A stretch of 64,000 nt of DNA from Cohaesibacter celericrescens (GTDB lineage: Bacteria; Pseudomonadota; Alphaproteobacteria; Rhizobiales; Cohaesibacteraceae): NCBI RefSeq assembly GCF_002866925.1, contig NZ_PKUQ01000055.1, positions 1 to 64,000 on the forward strand. The letters are read 5' to 3'. Under the pieces are notes generated by a model. The model ran no database searches. It had not been told where the DNA came from and was given only the letters and a program-made list of their open reading frames with translations. Positions 42,686-51,841 of this stretch are shown one piece after another. The translations under genes and the position numbers were made by a program. Numbering within the stretch: the stretch's first letter is position 1; every line of letters begins with the position of its first letter.

Positions 42686-42739
42686 CGCCTTACTTCTGGC
42701 AGTGCCCGCTGTTGGACGCTGCCATTTTTGGATTCAGCT

Positions 42740-43681
42740 ATGTTGCGTTTTGTTTTAATGCGTTTGGCCTCGGCGCTACCCACCCTGTTGGGTATGTCAT
42801 TTGTGGCCTTTGCCATTGTTGCCTTGGCTCCGGGGGACCCAATCACTCAGGAGTTGCGAACCTTCGGGGTTGTTCCTACGCCTGAGGATCTTGCAGCTTT
42901 GAAGGCTCAATATGGCTTGGATAAACCGTTTTTCGAGCGGTATTTTCTTTGGCTTCTAAGAGCACTGCAATTTGATTTTGGCGATTCCATTGCAAGCGGG
43001 CGGCCGGTTATGACCGAAATTGGCCTGCATTTGCCTGCCACATTGCTTTTGTCCCTCACATCACTTGCAGGAGCGATTGGGCTGTCTCTCTTCTTTGGTA
43101 TTGCCGCTGTGAGCACAGCGACTGTCGCCGCAGGGCTTCTGCGTGCCTTAACTATATTGCTGGTTTCTGTGCCATCTTTTTGGCTCGCGCTGGTGCTGAT
43201 TTATGTGTTTGTTCTCAATTTGGGGTGGGCGCGCTTGGTCGGAGATGGCCGTTGGCATGATCTGATTTTGCCTGCCCTCACATTGAGCCTTGGAGCAGGA
43301 GCCACTTTGGGGCGCGTCGTGCGCGAGAGAATACGATCCGAGATGTGTCAGGACTATGTGCGACTTGCCATTGCCAAGGGGGTGCCACCTTCCACGATAT
43401 TGGTCCGGCATATTACCCCACAAATCATAGGCCCCCTCGCAACCGCATGGGCCAGTACATTTGGAGCGCTTTTAGGTGGTGCAGTGATCGTCGAAAGCAT
43501 TTTCGGCTGGCCCGGGTTAGGACAATTAATTCTGCAAGCAATCGGCCAGCGGGATTATCCGGTGATCCAGGCATACCTCATTCTTGGGGGGCTCATTTTT
43601 TTTATAACCAGCTTTATCGCAGACTTCGTTGTAACGCTGGCTGATCCGCAATTGAAACGGAAACTGCGTCATGGCCGATAG
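42740..43681 (+). CDS. Peptide/nickel-type ABC permease (DppB/NikB)
   Basis: A 313-residue permease. It starts MLRFVLMRLASALPTLLGMS, as usual for the family, with APGDP in the first loop, then the coupling motif CQDYVRLAIAKGVPPSTILV and the C-terminal GGAVIVESIFGWPGLGQLILQAI. The ATG at 42740 is preferred to the upstream TTG at 42728. It overlaps the next gene by 11 bases. Confidence 0.92.
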   Translation: MLRFVLMRLASALPTLLGMSFVAFAIVALAPGDPITQELRTFGVVPTPEDLAALKAQYGLDKPFFERYFLWLLRALQFDFGDSIASGRPVMTEIGLHLPATLLLSLTSLAGAIGLSLFFGIAAVSTATVAAGLLRALTILLVSVPSFWLALVLIYVFVLNLGWARLVGDGRWHDLILPALTLSLGAGATLGRVVRERIRSEMCQDYVRLAIAKGVPPSTILVRHITPQIIGPLATAWASTFGALLGGAVIVESIFGWPGLGQLILQAIGQRDYPVIQAYLILGGLIFFITSFIADFVVTLADPQLKRKLRHGR

Positions 43682-44534
43682 CATTCCGATGACAAAGCCG
43701 ACACCGTTGGGATCTTTAGGTCTTGGCTCTGTCGGTCTGGTAGCAGGGACAGGCCTGCTTGCTTTGTATGTTTTGCTCTGGTTTGCCAGCCCATATCTAT
43801 TCCTGCCGGGGCCTGACAAAATGGACTTATTGGCGCGCTTGTCTGCGCCTTCTCATGTGCATCTCCTAGGCACAGATCATTTGGGACGTGATGTGTTGGC
43901 CCGCATTGTTGCAGCAATTCCCGTGTCTTTGGGTGCATCCTTGCTCACCATGTTTGGAATTTTTGCCATCGCGTTGCCGTGGGGGCTGTGCGCGGGATTG
44001 CTGGAGGGACGAATAGACGCGTTGATGATGCGGCTTGCCGATATCATCATGGCCTTCCCAACACTGATCCTGACATTGGCCATCATCGGTTTTATGGGCG
44101 CATCTCTGGAGGCGGCGATCATCGGCGTGGCTGTTGCTTGGTGGCCTTCCATGGCCCGCCTTGTTCGTGCACTTGTTCTCTCAGCCAAGGAGAAAGATTT
44201 TGTAAAAGCCGCCCGACTTGGCGGTGCATCGCGAATGCGGGTCGTATTCTATCATATCCTGCCACAGATCTTGCCGCCGCTTGCTGTGATTGTTTCTCTC
44301 GAAACTGCGTCGGTGTTGCTGGCCTTGTCGGGTTTAAGCTTTCTTGGCATCGGAGCGCAACCGCCAATGGCAGAGTGGGGAGCGATGCTTAATGACGCGC
44401 GATCGTTCTTTGCACAAGCACCGCATATGTTTGTGGCTCCCGGAGTAGCTGTAACCTTGGCCGTTTTGGCTTTCAATTTGATTGGCGAAGGCCTGCGGGA
44501 TTTGTTGGACAAAAGGGAGCCTTACAGATGGTAG
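43671..44534 (+). CDS. Peptide/nickel-type ABC permease (DppC/NikC)
   Basis: A 287-residue permease with an N-terminal helix, then HLLGTDHLGRDVLARIVAAIPVS, the EKDFVKAARLGGASRMRVV coupling loop, and LSFLGIGAQPPMAEWGAML near the end. These are the standard marks of the second permease of this transporter type. It overlaps both neighbours, implying translational coupling. Confidence 0.92.
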   Translation: MADSIPMTKPTPLGSLGLGSVGLVAGTGLLALYVLLWFASPYLFLPGPDKMDLLARLSAPSHVHLLGTDHLGRDVLARIVAAIPVSLGASLLTMFGIFAIALPWGLCAGLLEGRIDALMMRLADIIMAFPTLILTLAIIGFMGASLEAAIIGVAVAWWPSMARLVRALVLSAKEKDFVKAARLGGASRMRVVFYHILPQILPPLAVIVSLETASVLLALSGLSFLGIGAQPPMAEWGAMLNDARSFFAQAPHMFVAPGVAVTLAVLAFNLIGEGLRDLLDKREPYRW

Positions 44535-45298
44535 CAGCCTTACTCGACGTTCAGAATCTCAGTGTCATTGCGCCAAACGGAACCCTTCTGCTGGATCAAA
44601 TCAGCTTTAGCCTTGGCAAAGGAGAAAAATTGGGGCTGATTGGTGCCAGTGGTAGCGGAAAATCCATGATCGCAGCGACCCTTTGTGGTCTGTTGCGTCC
44701 TCCGCTGCGCGTGCTGAGCGGAAAAATCCTGTTAGATGGTCAGAATATCTTGGCCTTTGATCCAAAGGCTTGGCGGTCTTTGCGAGGTTCATCCATCTTT
44801 CAGATTTTTCAATCTCCGGCAACGGCTCTGTCTCCCGCTGTGAAGGTCGGTGTGCAATTAAAGGAAGCTGCAAAACGTGCTGGCCGAGATAGCAAGTCCT
44901 GCTTGCCGAACGCTTTGGACGTGGTCCAATTGCCCGTTTGGGTACAAGACAATTACCCCTATCAACTCAGTGGAGGCATGAAACAGCGTGTTTTGATTGC
45001 CATGGCGCTGATCCTTCGTCCCAACATCCTGATCGCAGACGAGCCAACAACTGGTCTGGATGTTCTCACCGAACGGGATGTGCTTCAGGCCCTAACCATT
45101 ATGGCAAAAGAAACAGGAGCTTCGCTTTTGTTCATAAGCCATGATTTGCGGGCCGTCAGCCATGTCGTGGACCACACGTTGGTATTGTCTTGTGGCCAGA
45201 TCTCGGATGCACTCTCTGTTGCAGACATAGGTGTATCGGAATCACCCAAAGTGCGGGAATTGGCCATGGCGGCAAGGGATCTTGGATTAAAATGCTGA
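44528..45298 (+). CDS. Peptide/nickel-type ABC ATP-binding protein (DppD/NikD)
   Basis: A 256-residue ATPase: Walker A GASGSGKSM (the last Thr/Ser replaced by Ser-Met, so S-M instead of S-T), Q-loop IFQSPATALSP, signature LSGGMKQRVLIAMALI, Walker B ILIADEPTTGLD and ISHD switch. It lacks the long C-terminal oligopeptide tail, typical of the Nik group. It overlaps the preceding permease by seven bases and the following ATPase by seven. Confidence 0.9.
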   Translation: MVAALLDVQNLSVIAPNGTLLLDQISFSLGKGEKLGLIGASGSGKSMIAATLCGLLRPPLRVLSGKILLDGQNILAFDPKAWRSLRGSSIFQIFQSPATALSPAVKVGVQLKEAAKRAGRDSKSCLPNALDVVQLPVWVQDNYPYQLSGGMKQRVLIAMALILRPNILIADEPTTGLDVLTERDVLQALTIMAKETGASLLFISHDLRAVSHVVDHTLVLSCGQISDALSVADIGVSESPKVRELAMAARDLGLKC

Positions 45299-46041
45299 CG
45301 ATTAGCAACTTGCACAAGAGTTTTCACGACCAACCTGTTCTCAGGGGTATTGATTTGAAACTGGAAGCTGGCGAAATTGTTGGTCTTATCGGGCGCTCGG
45401 GTAGCGGTAAATCAACGCTGGGACGCTGCATGGTCGGTCTTGAAACGGCGCAAAGCGGCGAGGTTCTACTGCAAGGGCAAAAGATTGTATTTGGTCAGGT
45501 AGAAACCCGGCGAAGGGTGCAATATTTGTGGCAGGATCCGGTTCAGGCACTCAGCCCGTTTCTGTCGGCTCACGCAACAGTGTTGGAAACACTGAACGGG
45601 TTTCGAATTGGTGACAAACAAGATCGAAACGAGCACGCTGGGAAGCTATTGGATGGTTTTGGAATAACAAAAGAGCTGTCCACTAGGAGACCCCACATGC
45701 TGTCCGGAGGACAATGCCAACGTGTTGCCATGGCAAGGGCCGTTGCCGCACAGCCGGATGTCCTCATCCTTGATGAGCCTTTCTCTTCACTGGATCTGGT
45801 TACCCAGCTGTCAACCATGCAGCTCTTGGAGCGAATTCATGCGACCAGGCCGCTCACCATTTTGATCATCAGCCATGATCTGGCGCCATTGTTGCGCCTG
45901 TGCAAACGAATTGCCGTCCTTGATCAAGGACGTATCGCCGAAGAACTGCCCAAAGATGATTTTCTCAAGGGCGCCAGTCACGCCCTGTCTCGCGCTTATG
46001 TTGAGCAATTGCAGGGGGGGGGGGGGGATGCTAACCTGTAG
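45292..46041 (+). CDS. Peptide/nickel-type ABC ATP-binding protein (DppF/NikE)
   Basis: A 249-residue ATPase: Walker A GRSGSGKST, YLWQDPVQALSPF, signature LSGGQCQRVAMARAV, Walker B VLILDEPFSSLD. The ATG at 45292 overlaps the preceding stop. Its last residues are encoded by a run of 14 G (46014-46027), giving EQLQGGGG then DANL, so length changes in the run would alter the C-terminus after the last functional motif. It completes the five-gene importer. Confidence 0.9.
   Translation: MLTISNLHKSFHDQPVLRGIDLKLEAGEIVGLIGRSGSGKSTLGRCMVGLETAQSGEVLLQGQKIVFGQVETRRRVQYLWQDPVQALSPFLSAHATVLETLNGFRIGDKQDRNEHAGKLLDGFGITKELSTRRPHMLSGGQCQRVAMARAVAAQPDVLILDEPFSSLDLVTQLSTMQLLERIHATRPLTILIISHDLAPLLRLCKRIAVLDQGRIAEELPKDDFLKGASHALSRAYVEQLQGGGGDANL
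46014..46027 (+). repeat. G14 homopolymer
   Basis: Fourteen consecutive G inside the 3' end of the last ATPase gene. This is a classic site for slipped-strand length variation, or possibly a sequencing artefact. Confidence 0.85.
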
Positions 46042-46081
46042 AATCTCATTTGATGCTGCCAAGCGTCGCGCAATTTATGTA

Positions 46082-46110
46082 AATGCTCAGCCGAGCCCGC
46101 GATGAGCATT
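46082..46110. terminator. Bidirectional terminator-like hairpin
   Basis: AATGCTCA (46082-46089) pairs with TGAGCATT (46103-46110) around a 13-base loop, between the convergent ATPase and flippase genes. It touches the flippase stop codon. Weak U/A tracts flank it. Confidence 0.6.
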
Positions 46111-47392
46111 AAACGCTGTGGCGAACTCTATTATATTTCCCTGTCCACAAGAGAAGAATTGCAAAAAGAAAATACATTGTCAAAACCAATGCTACCCCAG
46201 CCGCCAAAAATGAAGTTGTAAGGTCAAAGCCTAAGCTCCAAGATAGATAAATGGTGACAAACAAGACAAGGGTGCTGAGAAGGTCGACAGACAGGGCAAG
46301 GCCTTGCAAGGACAATTGTGAGAAAACAGACTGCAGTGCGCGGGCAACAAGTAGTGCATAAACGACCGGTGCCATATAGATAATCACTGAGTTGACTTCT
46401 TGCCACTTCTCTCCGATCAGGGTAGGTGCAAGAAACAGCAATACCATTATCCCAAAAGCAAGAATAAAAGGTGCAATAAGAATAACGGCCAATGGTGTCA
46501 AATTGGCGATGATTAAGTCATTTGATTTATCAGAATTTCGAATAAGCGTCGCAAGTTTTGACCGTGCGACATCTACCGCTGGATTGATGACGACCTGCAT
46601 CGGCTGCAAAAGAAGCAGTAACGCAACAGAGGTTAGTGCCGCTTTGCTTGGGCCAAAGGTTGCCGTTACCAGAACGACAGTTCCTTTCTGAGCCATCGAA
46701 CGCAAAAAGCCCCCCCAACTTTCAACTAAAAAATAGCGGCGATTTTTCCAGGCAACATAAGAAAACCTTGGTCGGGAAATTTCGCTCAGGCCTTGTATGG
46801 CTAGTCGTCGAACCGTTTGGGAAATTTTGAAGGTTCCTCCTAGCGTACCCGCAATGCCGCTAATGAGTAGGCCTAAAAGGGTCGGCCAGTATAAAGAAGA
46901 CAGGCTGCGCCCGATGAACAAAATTGCGCTTTGCACGATGTCGCTCATGGCTACAATTTTATAATTCAATTCTCTGATTTGGTAGCTTCGTGAAAGGAAA
47001 AACAAGCCGCGGGACATGATAACGATTGCCAAATAGAGAATTGCAATCGGTAATGAGACGATGGCTTCGATCAAACCATAGGACACCATAAACACATAAA
47101 GGACAATCGCGACGAGCGTTGTAAAAAATATGGCGCTTACAGCCATAGCGGCGATAATTCTGTCTTCACTTTTAGATCGGCTGACGTAAAAAGCTTTATC
47201 AAGCGCAAAGGTTCCACCAAAAGCAAATATCAATGCAAAGGAATCTGTGGCTTGGAATGTTCCATACACAGCGGGTGAAAAAAAGTGGGTGGCAACCAAA
47301 ACCGAAAGAGCGGACAATACCATTGCGGCACTGGATCCAATCAGCATTGTTGCTACCGGCTTAAGAATTGCTAGGTTGATACTCAAATTCAT
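46109..47392 (-). CDS. Polysaccharide flippase (Wzx-like)
   Basis: A 427-residue integral membrane protein with about 12-14 helices. The beginning (VATMLIGSSAAMVLSALSVL, then FFSPAVYGTFQATDSFA) is typical of the polysaccharide biosynthesis/MATE-like flippases that move lipid-linked oligosaccharide across the inner membrane. It heads downstream of a polymerase and two glycosyltransferases, so it serves an exopolysaccharide or O-antigen. Its GC is lower than in the metabolic genes, common for such loci. Confidence 0.85.
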   Translation of the reverse strand: MNLSINLAILKPVATMLIGSSAAMVLSALSVLVATHFFSPAVYGTFQATDSFALIFAFGGTFALDKAFYVSRSKSEDRIIAAMAVSAIFFTTLVAIVLYVFMVSYGLIEAIVSLPIAILYLAIVIMSRGLFFLSRSYQIRELNYKIVAMSDIVQSAILFIGRSLSSLYWPTLLGLLISGIAGTLGGTFKISQTVRRLAIQGLSEISRPRFSYVAWKNRRYFLVESWGGFLRSMAQKGTVVLVTATFGPSKAALTSVALLLLLQPMQVVINPAVDVARSKLATLIRNSDKSNDLIIANLTPLAVILIAPFILAFGIMVLLFLAPTLIGEKWQEVNSVIIYMAPVVYALLVARALQSVFSQLSLQGLALSVDLLSTLVLFVTIYLSWSLGFDLTTSFLAAGVALVLTMYFLFAILLLWTGKYNRVRHSV

Positions 47393-47447
47393 TTGAGTGT
47401 TTCCGCCTGTTTAGCGCGATAAGGCGCGCCTTGAAAATAGATAGAAT

Positions 47448-48749
47448 TCAAACGCTTTTATTTTTTTGCTTTAGTCGATACTGGGTTTGCAGATGCAAAG
47501 TTGTCATCGAAGCAATAACGACCGCTGTGTTGAGAATTTCCAATTTAGAAAAAAGACCCTGAAACAAAAAAATCACATATACGATAATGACGCAGGAAAA
47601 ATTATTTAAAATGAGCAGGATTCTGTCACCTTTATCTACTTTTTTTGAATAGAGAAAAGGGATAACACTTGAAAAATATAATAAAAACCCGAACCATCCA
47701 AACTTTAATAGCGCAGCCATTGCAGAAATATGGGTCGTTGGAACGGCCATCAAGCCTTCTTGCTCTGTGGCAGTAACCCCCAATGAAATCTGGACACCCA
47801 AATCTGTAAGGTGACCGAACCCTTTGCCAAACAATTGAGAGATAGTGCTGAACTCTTGAAACTCACTCCAAGCTTTTGAGGCTTCGTAGGATCTGAACCC
47901 TTCTCGAATGGATTGCAAGGAGTCAAAGTTTTTGGCAAATATTTCATTACCGTTCGTGAGAACAAACTTATAATCTGAAGCCGCTAGCCACTCAGAAGTC
48001 ATGTCTCGAACGGGTGGCAGGCTAAATAAGGCTATAAACACGATGTAGATGATGAATATTGGTTGGAATGAAATCTTTAATTCGTACAACAACCAGATTC
48101 CGCCGAAAAACAAAAGAAACAGCGGAAGTGAGCGGGATGTCGATAAATATATTCCATAAGCTGTTATGACAGCAACCAGAAGGCGAAAAAGTTTATGATT
48201 CAGAACGCCGCTGTCATATCTCGCCGCAAATAATGCTAAAGGAATTGCGTATACAGCAAGCAAATAGCCTCTGCCGACTTGAATTTGAATAAGACGGCGA
48301 GGAGTGTCTGCATCCACCCACAATTGGTATCTGGCAATATAGGAAAGACTGACCACAAATCCCGCGATTAAAATCGCACTGAGGATGGTTTGGGTAGATG
48401 TTTTGCGATCAATAAAAATGGCTGTCGCAACCACTAAGAACGGTACCTTAATGGTATAGAAAAAATCTCTTATATAATTTCTGAATTCAAAGTCATCAGA
48501 AAAGATTGCCCCAAATAGCCCCAAAACGCAGAGCAGAAGGATTGGCCATGTCATCTTGAAGCCACGCGTATCAATTTTGCCTGACTTTATGATTCTAAAA
48601 AAAATCACAACGAAACAAATGATGATCGTGAATTCCAGTTTATGATAAGTCGCCAAAATCAACCAGATAGACAATTTTGCGACTTGAAGTTGATCGCTCT
48701 CCAGCTTCCCCGAAGCACTGCCAAATTTATCTATGCTGATATTGTCCAT
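47448..48749 (-). CDS. O-antigen ligase/polymerase family protein (Wzy-like)
   Basis: A 433-residue membrane protein with about 10-12 helices. A large periplasmic loop near the middle contains DYKFVLTNGNEIFAKNFDSL, REGFRSYEASKAW and GKGFGHLTDLG. The GxGxG-type motif and the loop are typical of Wzy_C/O-antigen ligase proteins. It would polymerise repeat units or ligate them. AT-rich, as is usual in polysaccharide loci. Confidence 0.82.
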   Translation of the reverse strand: MDNISIDKFGSASGKLESDQLQVAKLSIWLILATYHKLEFTIIICFVVIFFRIIKSGKIDTRGFKMTWPILLLCVLGLFGAIFSDDFEFRNYIRDFFYTIKVPFLVVATAIFIDRKTSTQTILSAILIAGFVVSLSYIARYQLWVDADTPRRLIQIQVGRGYLLAVYAIPLALFAARYDSGVLNHKLFRLLVAVITAYGIYLSTSRSLPLFLLFFGGIWLLYELKISFQPIFIIYIVFIALFSLPPVRDMTSEWLAASDYKFVLTNGNEIFAKNFDSLQSIREGFRSYEASKAWSEFQEFSTISQLFGKGFGHLTDLGVQISLGVTATEQEGLMAVPTTHISAMAALLKFGWFGFLLYFSSVIPFLYSKKVDKGDRILLILNNFSCVIIVYVIFLFQGLFSKLEILNTAVVIASMTTLHLQTQYRLKQKNKSV

Positions 48750-48812
48750 GCAAATTTAGGCCATCTATATAAGTAATTCAAGAATGCTAGTATCATGGAA
48801 TGCTGTTTGTAA

Positions 48813-49964
48813 TCAGTGTTTTATCCATGTCTTTATTGCGTCTACGAGTTTGGTTTGCATTTTTTCTTCTGTAAAGTCTTCGATATATTTTTTGTAGCCA
48901 TTCTCTCGAAACTCGGTGCATAAATCGGCATCTTGCGCAAGTCTTGCGAGGCTGTCAGCAAGCGATGACGCATCGTTGGGAGTAAACAAAAGGCCTGTTT
49001 TATCGTTCTCGACAATCTCCAATGGGCCACCATGTGCAGCGGCGACCACGGGCAAAGCATTTGCCATCGCTTCAACGATGACGCGTCCGAAAGGTTCAGC
49101 CTTTCGCGATGGATTGACTACCAGATCGGCCCAGCCATAAAATGCGGACACATTCTGGGTAAAAGGAACGAACTCAACAATTGTCTCAAGAGCGTTAGCG
49201 GCAACAAAATCGTGCAATTCTCGTTCAAGGTGCTCGTTGCCCTCAAAGGCGCTGCCAATTATTTTCAGCTTCACTCTTTGCTTTAGTTTTTCGGGCATTT
49301 GAGCAATGGCATGGAGCAACAAATCCTGCCCTTTCCAAGAACTGATGCGCCCCAGAACAACAATGTTGAAGCTATCCTGTTTCTCTCTTTTTTTCATTGT
49401 CGCGCGTTCGACATTGACGCCGTTATGGATCACGAGACCATGCCCCGCTTTCACTGGCTGGTAAGCTTCGAGCGTCGCTCGGGAATTGCAAATCAACAAA
49501 GACTTACTTGAGCGAACGATGAATTTCATCAGCTTGCCAAATGCTGAATCGTCGGGGATTTCTCGTACATGGATGACGCTAGATTTTGGCATAACAAGTG
49601 ACAATATGACATAATCTAGCACAACGATGGTATTAATATAGATGAGATCATAGTTCCAAATATCTCTCGCATGGCGGATGACATTCCAGAGCAAATGTGG
49701 ACCACCAAGTAAAACCAAGCGAAATAGACGAGATTTTCGAGCAATCCAGAGGTCATCAATGATGATTTTATCGGAATGTGGGCGTAAAAACTCTTCCAAT
49801 GGGCCGTTGTGACCCAATTTTACATCCAATTGTGCATCAGGAAAAGCCTTTCTTATACCCTGAACGCATTGGGCAAAACTGCGGTCTGAACCGTAGAGCT
49901 CGGCACCTTGATGTATGGCTAAAATGCGAGTTGGATTACCGTTTGACAATTTGAAAGGCTCCAT
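48813..49964 (-). CDS. Family 4 glycosyltransferase
   Basis: A 383-residue GT-B enzyme. The N-terminal RILAIHQGAELYGSDRSF is followed by VIHVREIPDDSAFGKLMKFI, VVLGRISSWKGQDLLLHAIA and the EX7E-type motif EPFGRVIVEAMANALPVVA. It transfers a sugar from a nucleotide donor in the cytoplasm during polysaccharide assembly. ATG 49964 is chosen; a TTG at 49979 would add five residues. Confidence 0.9.
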   Translation of the reverse strand: MEPFKLSNGNPTRILAIHQGAELYGSDRSFAQCVQGIRKAFPDAQLDVKLGHNGPLEEFLRPHSDKIIIDDLWIARKSRLFRLVLLGGPHLLWNVIRHARDIWNYDLIYINTIVVLDYVILSLVMPKSSVIHVREIPDDSAFGKLMKFIVRSSKSLLICNSRATLEAYQPVKAGHGLVIHNGVNVERATMKKREKQDSFNIVVLGRISSWKGQDLLLHAIAQMPEKLKQRVKLKIIGSAFEGNEHLERELHDFVAANALETIVEFVPFTQNVSAFYGWADLVVNPSRKAEPFGRVIVEAMANALPVVAAAHGGPLEIVENDKTGLLFTPNDASSLADSLARLAQDADLCTEFRENGYKKYIEDFTEEKMQTKLVDAIKTWIKH

Positions 49965-50095
49965 AATGGTAGATATCAACGAAAAGAGACCAGCTGGTTA
50001 CTTCTCGCTTTATAAAAATATAAAATAAAAAGTCATTGTCGTTTTAAGGTTTTTACGACCACAAAAGCATTTCTGACATTCCGATAGTTATAGTA

Positions 50096-51241
50096 TCAAT
50101 TCTTCATTGCTTCTTTTCGCAGTATTTCCTCATATTGCGAAAGAACATGGTCCCATTCAAACGCCTCAGCATGGCGCTCCTGCGCTTTTTCGCGGGCGTT
50201 GTCGGCTATGGATGGATCGTCCGACAGGCGATCATAAATATCTGACAACTCCTCAATGGATGAGAAGTAAAACTGATCCGGCCCGGCAACCCAGCGGTTG
50301 AAACGGTTGTCATGAGCAACAATTGCGCTGCCTGCCCCAAGAGATTCCACTAGCGATGGATTGGTCCCGCCCACCTGATGGCCATGCAAATATCCCAATG
50401 CATACTTACGCAATGCCGATACGATCTTTTGATCAAAAATAGGGCCTGGAAAAATCACATTTTCATTAGCGGCAGCTCTTAGCTCATTGGTAAAGGGACG
50501 ACCCTCAATCATTCGACCCAAGACAACCAGTTTTACCTTACGTGGCTTGGAGCAAAAGGCTTTGACCAAATCCAGAATGGAATTCTCCGGTTCGATGCGT
50601 GCAATAGAGACAAAAAAGTTGTTGGGCTCAATGCCTAACGACGCAAGGGGCTCGGCTGGTGTTTCATCTATCCGATAGGAGCCGTAAGGGATGATCGTTG
50701 AGCGGAAACATCCGTGTCGATGCAGATGCTTAGCAATCTCCGGATGATCGGCAATGGGAACGCTTGAAAAGTTGGCGCCGATAAACTCGTTGAAATAAAA
50801 CCAGATTTTGACGGGAAGGGACCATTTCGCCCGCTTCCATTCCACGCCATCCATATTCATCAAGACCGAGCGCCCACGCAGCCGCTGGACCAAATTAAAC
50901 ACAGCGGTGTTATAGCCTAGCACAAGATCAACCCCGGGCTCGTTCAAGACATGCTTCACGGTGCGCCAGTCAAAAATGATGCTGCCTGCAGAGGATGTCT
51001 TGGTTGAGCCAAGATGTATGCGCCGAATACCATTCCAATCATCCTCAAAGTCCGGCTCCAAATGGCCGTCCTCATCGGGTTCAAGTTGGCAATAGACATT
51101 CACCTTCCAGCCTTTGTCGCGCAAAAAGGGCGCAAGATGCAAAACAAATGTTTCAAAGCCACTATGGCCTTCAGGAATACCCCGTGTTCCAAGAATATTT
51201 ACAGTGAGCTCTTTGGTTGAATGGGTCATCGAATTATTCAT
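50096..51241 (-). CDS. DUF1972/GT1-type glycosyltransferase
   Basis: A 381-residue GT-B glycosyltransferase with the DUF1972 N-terminal domain (NILGTRGIPEGHSGFETFVLHLAPFLRDKGW). The donor domain has FFVSIARIEPENSILDLVKAF, then GHQVGGTNPSLVESLGAGSAIVA. Members add rhamnose or similar sugars to exopolysaccharides. It is the first gene of the polysaccharide block; 116 bases separate it from the next glycosyltransferase. Confidence 0.88.
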   Translation of the reverse strand: MNNSMTHSTKELTVNILGTRGIPEGHSGFETFVLHLAPFLRDKGWKVNVYCQLEPDEDGHLEPDFEDDWNGIRRIHLGSTKTSSAGSIIFDWRTVKHVLNEPGVDLVLGYNTAVFNLVQRLRGRSVLMNMDGVEWKRAKWSLPVKIWFYFNEFIGANFSSVPIADHPEIAKHLHRHGCFRSTIIPYGSYRIDETPAEPLASLGIEPNNFFVSIARIEPENSILDLVKAFCSKPRKVKLVVLGRMIEGRPFTNELRAAANENVIFPGPIFDQKIVSALRKYALGYLHGHQVGGTNPSLVESLGAGSAIVAHDNRFNRWVAGPDQFYFSSIEELSDIYDRLSDDPSIADNAREKAQERHAEAFEWDHVLSQYEEILRKEAMKN

Positions 51242-51383
51242 TCCGTTATTTGAAAAATAGATTTGTATTGAAATGTGTTTCCAAGAGATTTGTAAAAATC
51301 ACAAGTCTTGATCGACCTGTTTTATCCGTTCGTTTTTATGCTGTGCTTGGATCTATACTGCTCTAAATGCTTGTGTGTGTCAG

Positions 51384-51512
51384 TCAAACAATGACCGCGG
51401 TGAGGCTTGGTTTTCCGGAGATGATGCCATAAAGCTTCTTCTTCGCAATCGTTGAATATAAGGCTGAGAACAAAATTGATCCCATCAAAACTATAAAATA
51501 CAATCTGAGCAT
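51384..51512 (-). CDS. Possible 42-residue membrane protein
   Basis: A frame from ATG 51512 to TGA 51384 encodes one membrane helix (LYFIVLMGSILFSALYSTIA) followed by a basic KKKLYG segment. There is no strong ribosome site. It lies in the otherwise gene-free interval 51242-51841 between the polysaccharide block and edd. It may be a genuine small protein or chance. Confidence 0.3.
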   Translation of the reverse strand: MLRLYFIVLMGSILFSALYSTIAKKKLYGIISGKPSLTAVIV

Positions 51513-51841
51513 TATACCCGATTGTAGATTCAGGTCGATCCTCATTGTTGCCTCAGACCCAAATTTTAATTTTTACGCCCAGTTGTCCCAAGCAAACCCA
51601 TGGTTGCGCGTCTAGTCATAGCAGTCTTGGATGACGGAGCGAGGCAGATCCCTTAGGTGAGGCACATTTATTCTTGCCTTGCAACTAAAGTTGTATGAAG
51701 TTATGTTCAGACTGCATGGTAGCGAAATCACATCTGCTTGAAATAGGACCCGATTGCGCCACCCGATAAGCCCTATCGAATGGGCTTTGCTATAAACTTG
51801 CTCGAAATTATATGTTGTCCTTGGACGCATGGGAGACTGGA

